A stretch of DNA of 64,000 nucleotides from Danio rerio (taxonomy: Eukaryota; Chordata; Actinopteri; Cypriniformes; Danionidae): positions 43,239,501 to 43,303,500 of the forward strand of contig NC_133176.1 in assembly GCF_049306965.1 (NCBI RefSeq). Direction: 5' to 3'. The stretch's first letter is position 1, and every line of letters starts with the position of its first letter. Below the pieces are notes generated by a model that saw only the letters and a program-made list of their open reading frames with translations, did not search any database and was not told the origin of the DNA. The translations under genes were made by a program, and so were the position numbers. Of the stretch, positions 51,769 through 64,000 are shown piece after piece.

Positions 51769-52528
51769 AAACATTTAATTGCATTTGTCAGTTCAATTTA
51801 TCGATAGATTATCTATTTTTTGACATAATCATTTTATAAACAATATAAAAATTTTAACATTAATTTAACATAATTTAAACTAATAGACATTAAGAAATAT
51901 GCCTCTAAATCTAACCTGACACAATTATTGAAACAAAACACGGCAGTCACAGTCCTTGCAACAGTTTTGATACAGTTCAGATAATAATTTAAATTGTGAA
52001 TTGCTAAAAATATCATCATGATCACCGCATATTTATCATTCATACACACATCATAAACAAAAGATGTTGCAATTACTGATCAGTGTTTGCAAGCTGGAAA
52101 TCTTTAACAACACAGCAGATGTTTTGAAGTTTAATTATAACTGAAGGATATCAATGTTCATATAAACTGTATTACATTTGTTGCATTTTTTAGGATTTTA
52201 GGGTTCCGTTGTCAGTCACCACATAGCAGAGAAAAGGAGTGTAATGTAATTAAAAACTAATGACATACAGCTAAATACAGGTTTTATTCCAAAATTTTAA
52301 TCATGAGGAATCATTGTTACAATATACAATATCCACATCACCATAATTACTCAAGCATTAATCAGTTAAAGTTTGTACTGCAAACAATAGCCCTTTGACA
52401 AGCTGCTATTCAGATTTGTTCAGTCCTCAAAAAGAAATACAATCTGAATCATCAGCAATGTAGTAATAAAACACCTGCGCAGTGTTTGCTAGTTTCTGTT
52501 AGTGACACAACAAGCTTTGTGTCCTATT

Positions 52529-52708
52529 CTGTAAAAAATTCAGGGTTGTCCCAACACCAATTGATTAAGTTAACTTAACACTTTTATCAAATTTATGTAG
52601 ATTGAACATACAATTTTTTTAGCTGTCCCAATGAAATCTCAAGAATTGTGTTTGAGCTCATTTTATTTGAGTAGTAGAATGAGCAAAAAATATATATTTT
52701 TGAGTGTA
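52529..52708. mobile_element. MITE-like element related to 51552-51768, inverted
   Basis: CTGTAAAAAATTCAGGGTTG at the left, GAAATCTCAAGAATTGTG then GAGCTCATTTTATTTGAGT, and TATTTTTGAGTGTAT at the right: the complement of the order in 51552-51768. Confidence 0.45.
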
Positions 52709-52888
52709 TGAACTGTAGTTATATGAGCTCCTATAACTGTATCCAAGTCAAGTCACTTTTATTTCCAAGTGTTTTATTCTATTATGGAGCAAAATTGTTT
52801 GTGAGCCAATATTTCTGAAACAAATTTTGGTAAGAAATACAATCTTTGCAAATTGCTTCTTTGATTGTCTTGAACAAGGTCAACAGCG

Positions 52889-53870
52889 GTAAAGATGATG
52901 AAAAGAAAAGCTGAGTGTATGTGGAGGAAGACAAAACTAGTAGTCCATAATAACATCTATAAAGACAGTCTTCATGCTTTTAATGTGGAACTAAACACTG
53001 CTAGGCAGATTTTCTTTTTAAGCCTTATGAACAGCAACCTAAATAATGCTCCTTATCTCTTTGCAGCAGTAAACTCACAACCTTACAAAATTAAATCTCC
53101 CTTTCATTGGCAAAATCATTGAAAAGGTTGTTTTTAACTAACAAGTTCTTAAACTTCAAGGGTTTTTCAATTTGGTTTCAGAGCACTTCACAGTACAGAG
53201 AGCACCCTTATAAAGATAATCAATTATATACACCTAAATACAGATTCAGGCACACTAACAGTGCTGGTACTGCTTGATCTCAGTGCTGCATTTGACACTG
53301 TTGATCACGGCATACTTCTGGATAGGCTGGAAAACTGGGTTGGGCTGTCTGGGATGGTCCTCAAATGGTTCAGATCTTACCTTGAAGGGAGAGGTTACTA
53401 TGTCAGTATAGGTGACCATAGGTCGAGGTTGACACCCATGACATGTGGAGTCCCACAAGGCTCAATTCTGGCTCCTCTCCTGTTCAACATTTATATGCTC
53501 TCACTGAGCCAAATAATGAGAAAGAACCAAATCTTCTACTACAGCTGATGATGACACTCAGATCAACTTAGCTATAATTCCTAATGACTTCAGCACTATT
53601 GACACCCTCTGCCAATGCATTGATGAAATTAACAATTGGATGTGCCGATTGGGAACAATGTGAATGTGTATCTTGGCACTGAAGGTCAAACAACAAAAAA
53701 TAATGTCAAGCATCTTGGTGCGATTCTGGAAACATTGCTAGAATTAGATGCTTTGTTTTCAGTGAGGAATTAAAGAAACCTGTTCAGGCTTAATCAGCAA
53801 CAGGGTGGATTACTGTAATGGACTCCTCAATGTCCTTCCCAAAAATTAAAATTAAATGAGTTTTCCGAGA
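52889..53870 (+). mobile_element. L2/CR1-type LINE fragment (reverse transcriptase)
   Basis: The translation shows pre-RT residues (KAECMWRKTKLVVHNNIYKD at about 52905) and an RT core at 53261-53548 with DLSAAFDTVDHGILL, the GVPQGSILAPLLF motif and LKWFRSYLEGR. The parts lie in different frames, and the YxDD region and 3' end are worn or deleted. No endonuclease region. This is a dead, 5'-truncated non-LTR copy. Confidence 0.85.
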
Positions 53871-53959
53871 GCCAAAACAAAACAAAACGGGAGATGGGTA
53901 TGAAATACAGCAGACTTCCCGGAAAAACAGGAGTGTTGGCAGGTATGGTAAAAAGCTAG

Positions 53960-55880
53960 TGGTGTTACCAAATAAATGTACTCATAAATTTCATAAATAA
54001 ATACAGTTCGTCTACATATAACCCTTGATCAAACATCAAATCTAGTGCAGCTGCATACCTGCGGAGTTTCTCACAAATCCATCCAGACAGATTTTCTCAC
54101 AAATTGATGGAGGCAGATTATCTTACAAATGTTTTTAGGCCAATTTTAGCAAACCATCAATGAGTTATGGGTGTGTTTCGAGCATAACATGCGTTAAAAT
54201 AAATAGTGAGAATGCAACCTCTTCTAGCCACTAATCACGAGCAGCAAAAAGTTAACATGGAAAAAAAAAAATACATTTACCCTTACCTAATGGTGATATG
54301 GACATCAGTTACATAATTATGTGCCTTAATCATAAGACAAATATATGATTCATGTGTTTATTTCAGTTGCTTTTTGAATGTACCTTTCATTTTACATGTT
54401 ATAGTAGGCTAGTTGATATAACATCATAATATCACTATTCAATGCCAGTTTTCTCTAGTGTTTCACCCAACAACAGTTTGTGTTCATCATGGCACCATTT
54501 TTATTTTTATTTTTTGCTATTTTATTGTTAATTTTTGCGACACAGCCAACTGAAGTTAATTTCTTACACTATGCATGCAAACAGATAAAAGTTGATACAC
54601 ATTCTTAAGAAACCTTTGCCATTTAATTCTATAACTTTTTATTCATGGCATGCCCCCATGACAAACTCTGAGGTCCTAGTTGAGATCACAGTGATTGTTT
54701 CCTGCTCGCACTGAAAATATGCTCTTGCAAGAAGCCATTCTCATTTGTTTGCAATCAAATTCCTGTCAACTGCCTTGTGTATGTCCTGTCGCAAAATTTA
54801 GCAAAAAATTTCTACAAATTTGAAATAGTTTGATTAAAGTATTTACTTTTCTGTACTGCACTTCAATGATGTGACTAAAATAGGAATGCTCCACATGTCT
54901 CAATTTGATTTCTGTTTAGTTCAACTATGACTTTAGTCAGATTAAGGTAATCAAAAATTAATGTTTACATGGTAGTCTCTTAATCAGAGTATTATCTTAA
55001 TTGTATTAAAATCGGATTATTGGTGTCCATGTAAACATACTCAGTGTTAGCAGTGAATATTGCAGCAGGCAAGTTATGCCACTAACAAGCATCGTACAGT
55101 ACTGAAGCCACAAGTTCAAAACTGTTTACACAATCTGCCAAACAATTTATTACAGTTTATGCAGAGCAAACTGTAAATCATTTTTCATTAGTTTCAGACA
55201 AAATTCATACAATAAATTCTTCCTAAACACCTTCATCATAAACTTTCTCAAAACTGTATTTATGAGGTCGTCCCACACATACACACATGTGCCAATCCTC
55301 ACCAGATATGTGCCACACTTATACACACAATAAAATGTTATATAAGTAATATATAATTTGCAATTCAAAATGTACTCCATTAGTAACGCTAACGCTGTTA
55401 CAATTCACGTGCATGTCTTAATATTTTTTATGAAATTTGCCTTGCCATGTCTGTTTTTGATTTAGGAATGTTGTTTTTTTTATTTTATTTTTATTACTGT
55501 CTGCCCAGACCTTGTATTTCAGATTTCTCTTTGTTGATTACCCTTGATATTGTTGTTTGCACCTGTTTGACCATCCTTTCATTAAAGCTGCATTTGGAAC
55601 TTTCACCCAACTGTCAACACACCCATCATTACATTCTGTACACACCACTAATAGTAGTGTATTACAAAAGCATGTGTAATATTTGTTTGATTTTTTATTT
55701 TATTTTTTATTTTTTTGGTGAAGCAGGCGCTTAGTCATTGAAAGGATATTTTACTAGGTGCTTTCTGTAAATACCTCAAGATTCAAAAGTGCCACGGGAA
55801 CCCTTAGTGATCAGTTTGAATGTGAAATAATATATTTATTAAGGTACTTAAAACACAACAAAGGAATGCAATTCAATAAA
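53960..55880. other. AT-rich intergenic DNA, mostly featureless
   Basis: A possible worn MITE lies at about 54885-55045 (TTTACATGGTAGTC and TCCATGTAAACAT). Otherwise I see no gene, RNA or repeat end that I can support. Confidence 0.35.
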
Positions 55881-55886
55881 ATTAAC

Positions 55887-57843
55887 TTAAAGGGCACCTA
55901 TGGTGAAAAATCTACTTTTCAAGCTATTTGGACAAACATATGTCTTTATAGTGTATAGACCATCATATTGGGGTAATATAAACACACCCAGTCCTTTTTT
56001 TTTCAATTTAACAGCATAAAAACGGTGGACCAATTGGAGCGGTTTTCAGACCGCCCCCCGCCCACCGAAATGATTGACACCTGCGCGCATTAACATGTCC
56101 CGGTAGTCACGTGTATATGTCAACAAGACCAGACATACGCAAAGCAACCAGGGGTCCGTTCTTCGTACGTGGATTACTCAGTTAGCTGGATTTGGATATT
56201 GACGATTTGACACGATCCAGGATCGTTTTGTTCTTCAAAGCTGATCCGAGAGTTGTTGTCATGGCAACAGTTCTGCTAGGTCAAACCTGATCGGGAGCAG
56301 GTTCAATTCATATAAACAGGATTAGATCGGCTCAGTTCAAGCAAAGATAATACAGAAAGTATGTTCCGAATTCTGATATTTTCTTACAGTAGTAGTTATA
56401 TACACTTGGGAAAATGGTACATATTTTTTAACTATATATATAAAGTTAGTCATTAATAAAATTAATTAAGTTATACATTTTAATAAAACTTATGCAATCT
56501 GCACCCTCGAAATGAAAGTACAAAGACTGCCACCTGGTGCAAAGAGAAAACTTATTGATATGAACTTTTTAGATCGCTTTAGTACAAATTGTGTATGATG
56601 GAAATGCACAATATGTGACTTTTTTAAAGCAATAATACATTTCAGCAACCATAAACATGTTTTGATAGTTAATATGCCCGTGATTTGATGCTTCACAAAA
56701 GTTGCAGACGCCTTTACCAATATGAAAACGCTTTTGTAAACAACCAGTTATTCTTTACACCGATTAAAAAACGGCTACAATAATAAAGAAAATATTTTCT
56801 AAATGTAGAACTAAATACATTGATTTGCATTGAAATACATGATGAATACACTTGACACATGAAAGTGGAAAGCCTGCAGCTCACAACAAATGTGGAAAGT
56901 TCTTGCGTGAAATTTAACAAGCCGTTTACTGCTAATTTGATGTAATTTTGCTCACATGGATAATTGAATATTAATCAGATGATGTCATTACGCTGCTGTG
57001 CCGTCAGCCAATCGTTGCATTGCTGATCATGATTTCGAGGATCTATAGATCTGTCCTTCACAACACACGCAGCGATCTCAGATCAGTTTATCCAGACATT
57101 CTAATCTGATTCGCGAACTCGTTTGAAGAACCAAATTAGACAGAGATCAGTTATCAAGATTAAAAGATCCGGGATCTGCCAAATAATCTTAGATCATTTA
57201 AGCGAGGTACGAAGAACGGACCCCAGGAATAAAAGGTCTGTTCTGTTCACTAGGATCAGCAATCATCGTCAAATGTGATTAAGAGTAAGTTTCACATGTT
57301 TAAAGTGTTTTAAAACAGTGCACGTGTGTAATGAAGTACAGCGATTTACTTCAGCTTTACTTCATCAGCACAGCCGCGTGTCAGAACACTTACTGTATAA
57401 AAGTGTCAGCTGTGGTGTGCGTGCGTATCTGTGTGTGTTTGTGTGTGTGTGTGTGTATTGTGTGTGCGCGCGTGAACTTTGTAACGATATTGCATGTGAC
57501 TCATCAATGCAACTTCACAACAAATACTGACTAGTAAAGCTCTTACTGTAGTATTTCTCACAAACGCTACGTGAGACTTTTTTTAAGTCTGTCTGTTGTC
57601 TGACGCAGCCGAATGAGGAGATTAAAGCACGCGGGAAGGCACGTAGAAACAGTAGGCGGGGAAGACTCGTCTTAAAGGCGCAGTACGACAAAACCACCCC
57701 CTGGTGGAAATGTGTATAAAACAGGATCTTGTAAAAGGTATAATGAAAAATCTGATGGGTGTTTTGAGCTGAAACTTTATATACTCAGAGACACAAAAGA
57801 CTTATATTAAATCTGAAAAAAGGGGTAACCTAGGTGCCCTTTA
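55887..57843. mobile_element. DNA element with TTAAAGGGCACCTA ends, interrupted
   Basis: TTAAAGGGCACCTATGGTGA at the left and GTAACCTAGGTGCCCTTTAA at the right are inverted. A common zebrafish hAT-like element, about 0.9 kb without its insert at 56152-57226. Confidence 0.7.
56152..57226. mobile_element. Nested ISL2EU-like element, about 1.07 kb
   Basis: GGGGTCCGTTCTTCGTACGT at the left and GTACGAAGAACGGACCCC at the right are inverted, followed inside by GATCC-rich subterminal motifs. PIF/ISL2EU-type assignment is from the end sequence; no transposase seen. Confidence 0.65.
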
Positions 57844-60028
57844 AAGGTGCAGTATGTAAGTTTGACACCTAGTGGTTAAACTAGGTATTGCATCCCTGGA
57901 TCAAAACAAATGAAAGCGCATGTCGCTAGATTGAGGACCAATAGATGTGAGCCAGATGATCGAGCCTAAAGGCTGATTTAAATCCTGTTCTAAATAAAAG
58001 CGACGGCAAGCGTTAGAAGAAATGTTTTCTATATTAAAAGCAGTTTTTGTTCTAACCAACACCTCCAATTAATATATTAGAAACGGCTTCTCACAGATGA
58101 ACAACAGAAAACTATGACAATGATTACCTTAGGTACACCTCATGTGCTTTATACAGTGTTAAATGATAATAATAATATTAATGTAATGACTTTGTGTGCC
58201 ATTTCACCTGACATTTATAGCCATACTACTGAAAGCAGCCACAGACTTCAGATCTTTCAAGTAAAATAAACCATTTGAAATTGAACTTTAGAACTGAGAC
58301 TCAAAGCCAACACATATCAGTGAATCAGCATCTACATTTAATAATATTAAAGAGGTTTAATATGTATTAATTAGATTATAAAGCTTACCATTTCGTTGTA
58401 GTGCAGTAAGTGCACTATTCTGTGCTTCTGAATGGCTGCATTAAGTTTCTTTTGTGTTTCATCTTGTATAAACAGCCAAATTGCTTACCACTGGGCATGT
58501 AGCATGTTGTTAGGACACGATGTTACATGTAACTTGGTCACCTAATGTTTACAATCACAATATTTGTATTTTTTGCCAATTTATAACCACCTCATGTGGA
58601 ACTCTGAATCTGCATCTCATTTCAGAGTCTGCTACTGTCCACCAAAGGTTGCATTTTGGTCAAGGATGCATGCTTTGAGAGCCTTTCTGAATGAATGAAA
58701 TATGGGGTTTTCCACCAAGGCAACCTGATGCCTGATGTTCAGACTGCATGATTTTCAAAGTAGTTGTGCCACAGACATTTTCACACTGCATGACTATCTG
58801 GGCTTGCGTTTCGTCGCTGCTTTGTTTACACTGCAAGATGGATCGGCGACCGGGACATTCACATTGCATGACTTAACTATAGGAAGAATCGCCGACAACT
58901 TCGTCCAAACTACGTCTCACAGCCAAAAACATGTAGTATATCTTTTATTATTAACTACATAATGAGAAAGAAGCCTTAATGGGGTAGAACATGTACATGT
59001 TTGCTCACCTGGGTTTAAAGAATTAGCCATTTCTCCTCAACGTTGATAATAAACTAATTTCTTTCTGTATGAAACGTCAAACAGACACAGTTGCTCCTGT
59101 GTCCTGTCAAACCTCCACTAGTTTTTCCTCCATTTCATGAGTCCAAATAAACCGAAAATGAGCACTTTTAACTTCTCCCCCAGCCTCCCGCTGGCCTGCA
59201 GCAGGTTTACACACACGCACACACAAGTGAATGCTGCTCTCTTATTGGCTGTAGGCGATTGCTGATGTTATTTTCAGTCAAAACTCAATTCACACGGCAT
59301 GATTTGAATCGCCGACAGCTCCAGATATTCAGCACGCCAAATATCTCACAGGCATCGGCGACTCATCTGCGATTCTCTCAGATAGCTCAGATAGATTCTC
59401 TATTTTCACCTGGGGATACTCATCCCGAGGTCCTCAGATTATGCGGAGTCACTGATTGGATCCAAGACCAGCGACGAGATGATCCCAAGGATTCCATATC
59501 CGGGACCAGGCCATATCCTGAGCTGCTGCTGCGCTGATGGTCGTGGGGAGTGGAGAACATGTGTCTGATTCCAGCAACGCTCCAGGGACAGACGAGTCTT
59601 CGCTGAGGCCATCTTCCAGCCTCCACCATGGCGACTGAAGCTCTGCACAAGACTTTTGGCCAGCGGAGAAATTAAAATGGTCATGCCCAACTGAGTCTGG
59701 TTCTCTCAGGGTTACTTTTCTTCACTCCCATCAGGTGAAGTTTTTTTTCCCTCTCCGCTGTCGCCACTGCCTCGCATGGTTCAGGATTGGTAGAGCTACG
59801 CATCGATGAATTTGCTCTTCAGTGTTTGAACTCTCAGTAATGATTAAATCACACTGAACTGAGCGAAGACAGACGTTCCGAATGCACATTTTCAAAGCAA
59901 AATATCTGACTTCATCATTGTTTTTCTGATAAACAAGAATGTTCACTTGGCATTTTTCTAAAATATCTGCAAATATAGTATGGTATTTTTATGCTAGAAA
60001 AGTCAAAAACTTACATACAGCACCTTTA
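57841..60028. mobile_element. DNA element with TTTAAAGGTGCAGTATGTAAG ends, about 2.2 kb
   Basis: TTTAAAGGTGCAGTATGTAA at the left and CTTACATACAGCACCTTTAA at the right are inverted. It abuts the previous element, sharing the TTTAA at the junction. The interior includes other repeats: a segment with CACACTGCATGAC motifs (about 58740-59350) and a GC-richer unit at about 59405-59860 that resembles a zebrafish dispersed repeat of unknown class. No transposase frame. Confidence 0.65.
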
Positions 60029-60156
60029 AAATGTAATGCTGTTATTTCAATGTGCTTCTCTGATTCTGCTTTAAACTATGTTTGGAATTGCATCAGGTGA
60101 CAGCATCAAATTATAAGCATACAAGAAATTTAAAGCTCCTCCTCTTCACAGTACAG

Positions 60157-60164
60157 TATATAAA
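60157..60164 (+). promoter_or_regulatory. TATA box of GIMAP G
   Basis: TATATAAA, about 30 bases before a plausible start site near 60190. A leader exon would end at 60210 (GAAGG/GTAAGA) and the next exon begin at 60332 (TTTTCACAG), carrying the ATG at 60363. Confidence 0.6.
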
Positions 60165-60362
60165 CAAGGGCGGTGAAAGCTGGCACTGACAATCACAACT
60201 GCACTGAAGGGTAAGATTTACAATTCATTTTTTACATAAATGATCAAACATGAAAAAATTAATTATATTATTGTTATTATAAGCAGTTATTTAATCTGTT
60301 AGTATTGCTACTGTATATGTTGTTTTCACAGGTGTGACATTAAATCTCAAACCACATCTAAA

Positions 60363-61939
60363 ATGAAGCCTACTGAATCTAGGTCCTGGTTTCTGTCTTT
60401 CTCCAATGCAATTGCAGTTGGTTTACAGGTAATTATCAATACAACTGCTAACTGAATATTTCTCTGTAGCTTCAGATTACAGGAGCAGCAACCAATAATT
60501 TACCGTATTTCTGTATTTACTGAAACATGATTAATGTTAAGCTGTGTTATTTGGGTTTTGTAAAACGGCTCGTATAGCCATTTGAGACAATATTTGTGTT
60601 AAAAACGTGTCACTCTTAAAATTGACTCATAAAGTTTTATATATTTCATACTGTGATAGCAACTAAATTTTACAAAAAATTTCCCTGTCAGTAACAACTA
60701 ACCTTTATCCAACCTCTTTAAAAAGATAAAAAAAATTAAAATTTTTAAAGCATAAAACAAATCAAAACATTCATTCATTCATTTATTTTCTTTTTGGCTT
60801 AGTCCCTCAAATCGAAACATTGTTTATGAATTATGAGCTGTAATTATTATCCATCTGTAATTTGTAATTTTAGGCATCCAGTGTCATTTGGTTATTGCAC
60901 CTGTATAAAAACAATGTGCCACAATTACAAACATGATCAAATTACAACCTTATTCCAGCATTTATACATTTACTTTCAGATGAGAAAGCATGAAATTAAC
61001 AGTTCAATCAGTGGAGATCTGGATGAAAATGAAACTGGTAAAAAAAAACTATTGATATTATACAATAAAATGTAATTAATACAATATTGCATGTTATCTG
61101 ATATGTTAAACAAAAAAGAATAGAAAATACTTGCGTATCTGGTTACTTTACACTGTCTAACAGAACAAAAAAGTGAGCTTCGGATTGTCCTGATTGGAAA
61201 GACGGGAGTTGGAAAAAGTGCAACAGGAAACACCATCCTGGGACAAGAAGTTTTTGAATCAGCATTTTTGGCTTCATCTGTTACTCGCAAATGTGAAAAG
61301 AAATTTGGGGTTGTTAATGGAAGAAGAATTTCAATTATTAACACTCCTGGAGTTTTTGACACGAGTGTGAGCAAAGAAGATACAGAGAGAGAGATTAAGT
61401 ACTGTATGTCTTATTCTGCTCCAGGTCCACATGCCTTTCTAGTTGTCCTTAAACTGGAAAGATTCACTGAAGAAAATGCAAAAGCATTAGAATACATTGA
61501 ACGATTATTTGGTAAAGAAGCTATAAATTACACCATGGCGCTGTTCACTCATGCAAGTCAGGTTAAAGATCAGGAGGACTTTGGGGCGTATGTGAGCAGT
61601 GATGAAAGACTACAGGCATTTGTCAGAAGATGTGGAGGAGACTGCTTTTGGATTGACAATGACAAAAAGGATCCAGCACATGTTATGCAGCTGCTAGACA
61701 AAATTGAAGAAATGGTGCGATTTAATGGCGGTGCATACTACACTAATGACATGCTTCAGGAGGCAGAGAGAGCAATCGAAGAAGAGAAACAACGGATCCT
61801 GAAAGAGAATGAAGAAAGGTACAAGAAGCAGATGAAGGCTCTAGAGCAACAAAATCTAGAGCGTGAACAATTCGAGAAAATGAAAAGGCAGCTACAAAAT
61901 CAACAGGAGGAACAGGCAAGAAGACAATATTATTATTAA
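60363..61939 (+). CDS. GIMAP-family protein G with altered guanine-binding motifs (3 coding exons)
   Basis: AIG1/GIMAP protein. Exon model: 60363-60428, 60980-61037, 61164-61939; AG/GT junctions, in phase, 299 aa. Exon 1 encodes [20 protein letters not shown], a weak hydrophobic N-terminus corresponding to the anchor exon of GIMAP A-C. Exon 2 is a charged linker ([18 protein letters not shown]). The GTPase exon has an intact P-loop GKTGVGKS, but G3 reads NTPG (usual Asp replaced) and G4 reads THAS where relatives have THGD. Box [11 protein letters not shown] is present; G5 is DND rather than FNN. A long E/K/Q coiled coil ends in ARRQYYY with no hydrophobic tail. Candidate polyadenylation signal AATAAA at 62367-62372. 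The two motif changes suggest altered nucleotide specificity or loss of GTPase cycling. Confidence 0.85.
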
Positions 61940-62366
61940 TTATATTATTATTATTAGTAATAACTATAACATATTATGGTAACAGTCTGTTACCATAATA
62001 ATTATAAATTGACTTTTCCATACTTGCTTGCCATGACACTTCACTTTTTAAGTCCTTTTGTTGACGTTACTATAGTTACTATAGTTTTTTCTTTTCATCA
62101 GTGATGTATATTCGAGTTGTATATAACAATAGTGTTCATAAATAATGTTTATTGCATTATTTTAATTCTATGTCTGTTACCATAATGGTGCTTAGCCCTT
62201 GTGTGAATGACGCTGAGAATGTATTGTGTTTCTATGCTCCTGGGAAAAGTGATTTGTGATGAGCTATGCCATTCTCATCACCACCTGCTTTTGGTTGTGT
62301 TTTTGTCTGTAACAAAGGTATGATGTGTAGATGTTAGTATTTAAAAACTGGTGTATAAAGTAATTT

Positions 62367-62372
62367 AATAAA
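62367..62372 (+). terminator. Polyadenylation signal candidate of GIMAP G
   Basis: AATAAA 428 bases after the stop; the interval holds no other feature. Confidence 0.35.
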
Positions 62373-62616
62373 GTAGATAACCATACAATTTTAAAAATGA
62401 ATTTGCACTTTCTATCATATTTGTAATGGTAAAGTTCTGGCAACCACTGGCTTTTTTTTCCCTTCAGATTAATACCTGCTAACTGTCCCAGTGTAGGCGA
62501 AATATGACTGTGGTGAGTAATGCTTGTCACCGCCCTAGCCAGTTCGGCAGTTTATGAATAATAAATTATGTTCTTTCATTTTGCATGTCATAGTCAAAAT
62601 ACTTTAGAAGCTTATT

Positions 62617-64000
62617 TACAGACTTATGCAAAAGTTTGGCCACCCCTGATCATTTTCATAACTGCAAGCCATAGCCTGCTGGCCTTTTAAATCATCAAAT
62701 TCATTTATATACATTTTATATTTTAAGTTGTGACATAACATTTATTTAATCAACACATTCAATGCAATTTAAGTCATATCAAAAACAGACAGATGCAAAA
62801 ATTTGGGCAACCCAACAGAATAATGACATCAATCTTTTGTACAGCAACCTTTTGCTGAAATAAACAATGGTATCTGGATGCAGCCTTTATGATGCAAGCT
62901 GAGATTGCATCACTCAGCAATGGAATGTCAGACACAATGCACTCAAATGGAGCAAGCGACGTCACTGTGAGGGGTAGGGTTAGGGGTGGGGTTAGGTGAA
63001 CCTATTAAAAAGCATTGGATGCAGCTCAGATTGCAGTGCACCAGGTCTGCATCCAGACGCCTCTCAAAATAACAGCCTGTAGACACTTCTTGTAATCAAG
63101 GATAAGTCGCTTAGTTCTTGATGAAGGTCTTTTGGGCCATTTTTCCTTGCAAAATGTTTCTAGTTCAGTTCATGGGTTCAAGCACGAACAGCCCTTTTCA
63201 AATCAATCCATAGATTTGCAATGATGTTTAAGTCTGGAGACTGGGATGGCCATTCTAGAACATTGTATCATGTTGGACCAGGAATTCCTTGGGATCTGGA
63301 ACTGTGATTAGGGTCATTGTCCTCCTGAAACATCCAACCCTACCGTACCTTCAGCCTCCTGACTGATTTCTGATCATTGTTCTTCAGAATCTGCTGATAC
63401 TGGGTGGAAATCCATGTGACTTTTAACTCTGATAAGGTTTCCAGTACCTGTCCTTGCCACTCATCCACACAGCATGATTGATCAAACACCATATTTTACA
63501 GTAGGGAGCATGTTCTTCTACTAAACTGCTTTGAGTTCTTTTGCCATTATGCAAATTGTCTATGGTTGTGGCATCTGTTCACTGTATATTTTTCCAAAAT
63601 GATTCAGGCTTGTTCAGGCTTAATGCATACCCCAAACAACTCTTCTTGTTGGCAGAATAAAAGAAAACCTTTTTCTGCATCACCTTCCATTGAGCTGTTC
63701 TTTGCTGTGGAACAATGTACAATGACATTATTAGCAGCAAAATGTTCCTGGAGCTCTCTAGAGGTGGTCTGTAGTTTGTCTGTGACCATTCTGACCATCC
63801 TTCGCCTTTGCCTTTCTGATATTTTCTTGGCCTAGCTCATCTTTCAAGCTCCTTTACAAGAACTGTTCCTGTGGCCTTTTACTTTCTTACTATATTTCCG
63901 ACTGTGGAGATAGACACTTTAAACCTTTGGGATAGCTTTTTGCATCCTTCTAATTCATGTTGATGAATCATCCTAGATTTTAGGTCATTAGGAAGATAGT
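62617..64000 (-). mobile_element. Tc1/mariner element, left part, running off the window
   Basis: Begins TACAGACTTATGCAAAAGTT then TGGCCACCCCTGATC, the end type of a fish Tc1 group. The minus strand (63604-63798) encodes a worn transposase stretch, VTDKLQTTSRELQEHFAAN. The right end is outside the window. An insert lies at 62868-63062. Confidence 0.65.
62868..63062. mobile_element. Small nested element with TCTGGATGCAG ends
   Basis: ATCTGGATGCAGCC at the left, GTCTGCATCCAGAC at the right, inverted; the interior contains TAGGGTTAGGGGTGGGGTTA. About 195 bp, inside the Tc1-like element. Confidence 0.5.

Noticed and set aside
62930-63000. Interstitial telomere repeat (TAGGGTTAGGGGTGGGGTTA)
   Set aside because: Only a few imperfect units inside a small transposon; a similar phrase occurs near 36062-36088. 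It is a repeat-family feature, not a telomere fusion.

Overview
The window looks like teleost nuclear DNA, most likely a cyprinid and probably zebrafish (Danio rerio). The evidence is AT-rich sequence, spliced genes, many DANA-type tRNA-derived SINEs, Tc1/mariner and hAT-like DNA elements, a 525-bp MITE with CAGTTGAAGTCAGAATT ends that is abundant in zebrafish, and long CA, TA and GACA/GATA microsatellites. The organism call is my recognition of repeat families, not a database match.

The gene content is an immune GTPase cluster. Seven AIG1/GIMAP-family GTPase genes are visible. Three are on the + strand at the left (1729-6230, 9418-11514, 19509-24591), three on the - strand at the right (44105-44967, 47051-47937, 48952-51084), and one on the + strand near the end (60363-61939). 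Between the two groups lies a short SAM plus Schlafen/AlbA-like gene related to the N-terminal part of SAMD9/SAMD9L (37605-38930). I rebuilt exons by hand from splice signals and reading phase. In every GIMAP gene the GTPase domain sits in one large 3' exon entered with one carried-over base. Three of the four + strand genes have a clear N-terminal membrane segment in a separate 5' exon, joined through a short linker exon; the fourth has a weaker hydrophobic stretch there.

Most of the rest is transposon-derived. Main blocks: rearranged inverted repeats in intron 1 of the first gene (2.8-4.65 kb); a hAT-like element and a Tc1 fragment (12.66-14.56 kb); a GC-rich DNA element (14.64-15.27 kb) with a relative at 18.61-19.15 kb; a Tc1-bearing tandem repeat (16.39-17.35 kb); a SINE split by a long-TIR MITE (27.0-27.68 kb); Tc1/mariner copies at 28.54-30.12, 32.41-33.79 and 39.72-41.44 kb, each carrying inserts; and a 4.1-kb pile of abutting and nested elements (55.89-60.03 kb). 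The last 1.4 kb is the left part of another Tc1-like element that runs off the window.

GIMAPs are membrane-linked, septin/dynamin-related GTPases that form scaffolds and control lymphocyte survival and membrane traffic. SAMD9-type proteins are interferon-linked antiviral factors. IRF-type sites near the first two GIMAP starts and the neighbouring SAMD9-like gene suggest an immune-responsive locus. The most interesting points are the exon-encoded N-terminal anchors, a gene-conversion tract between the first two genes, GTPases with altered nucleotide-binding motifs, a possible C-terminal prenylation motif, and the domain-reduced SAMD9-like protein.
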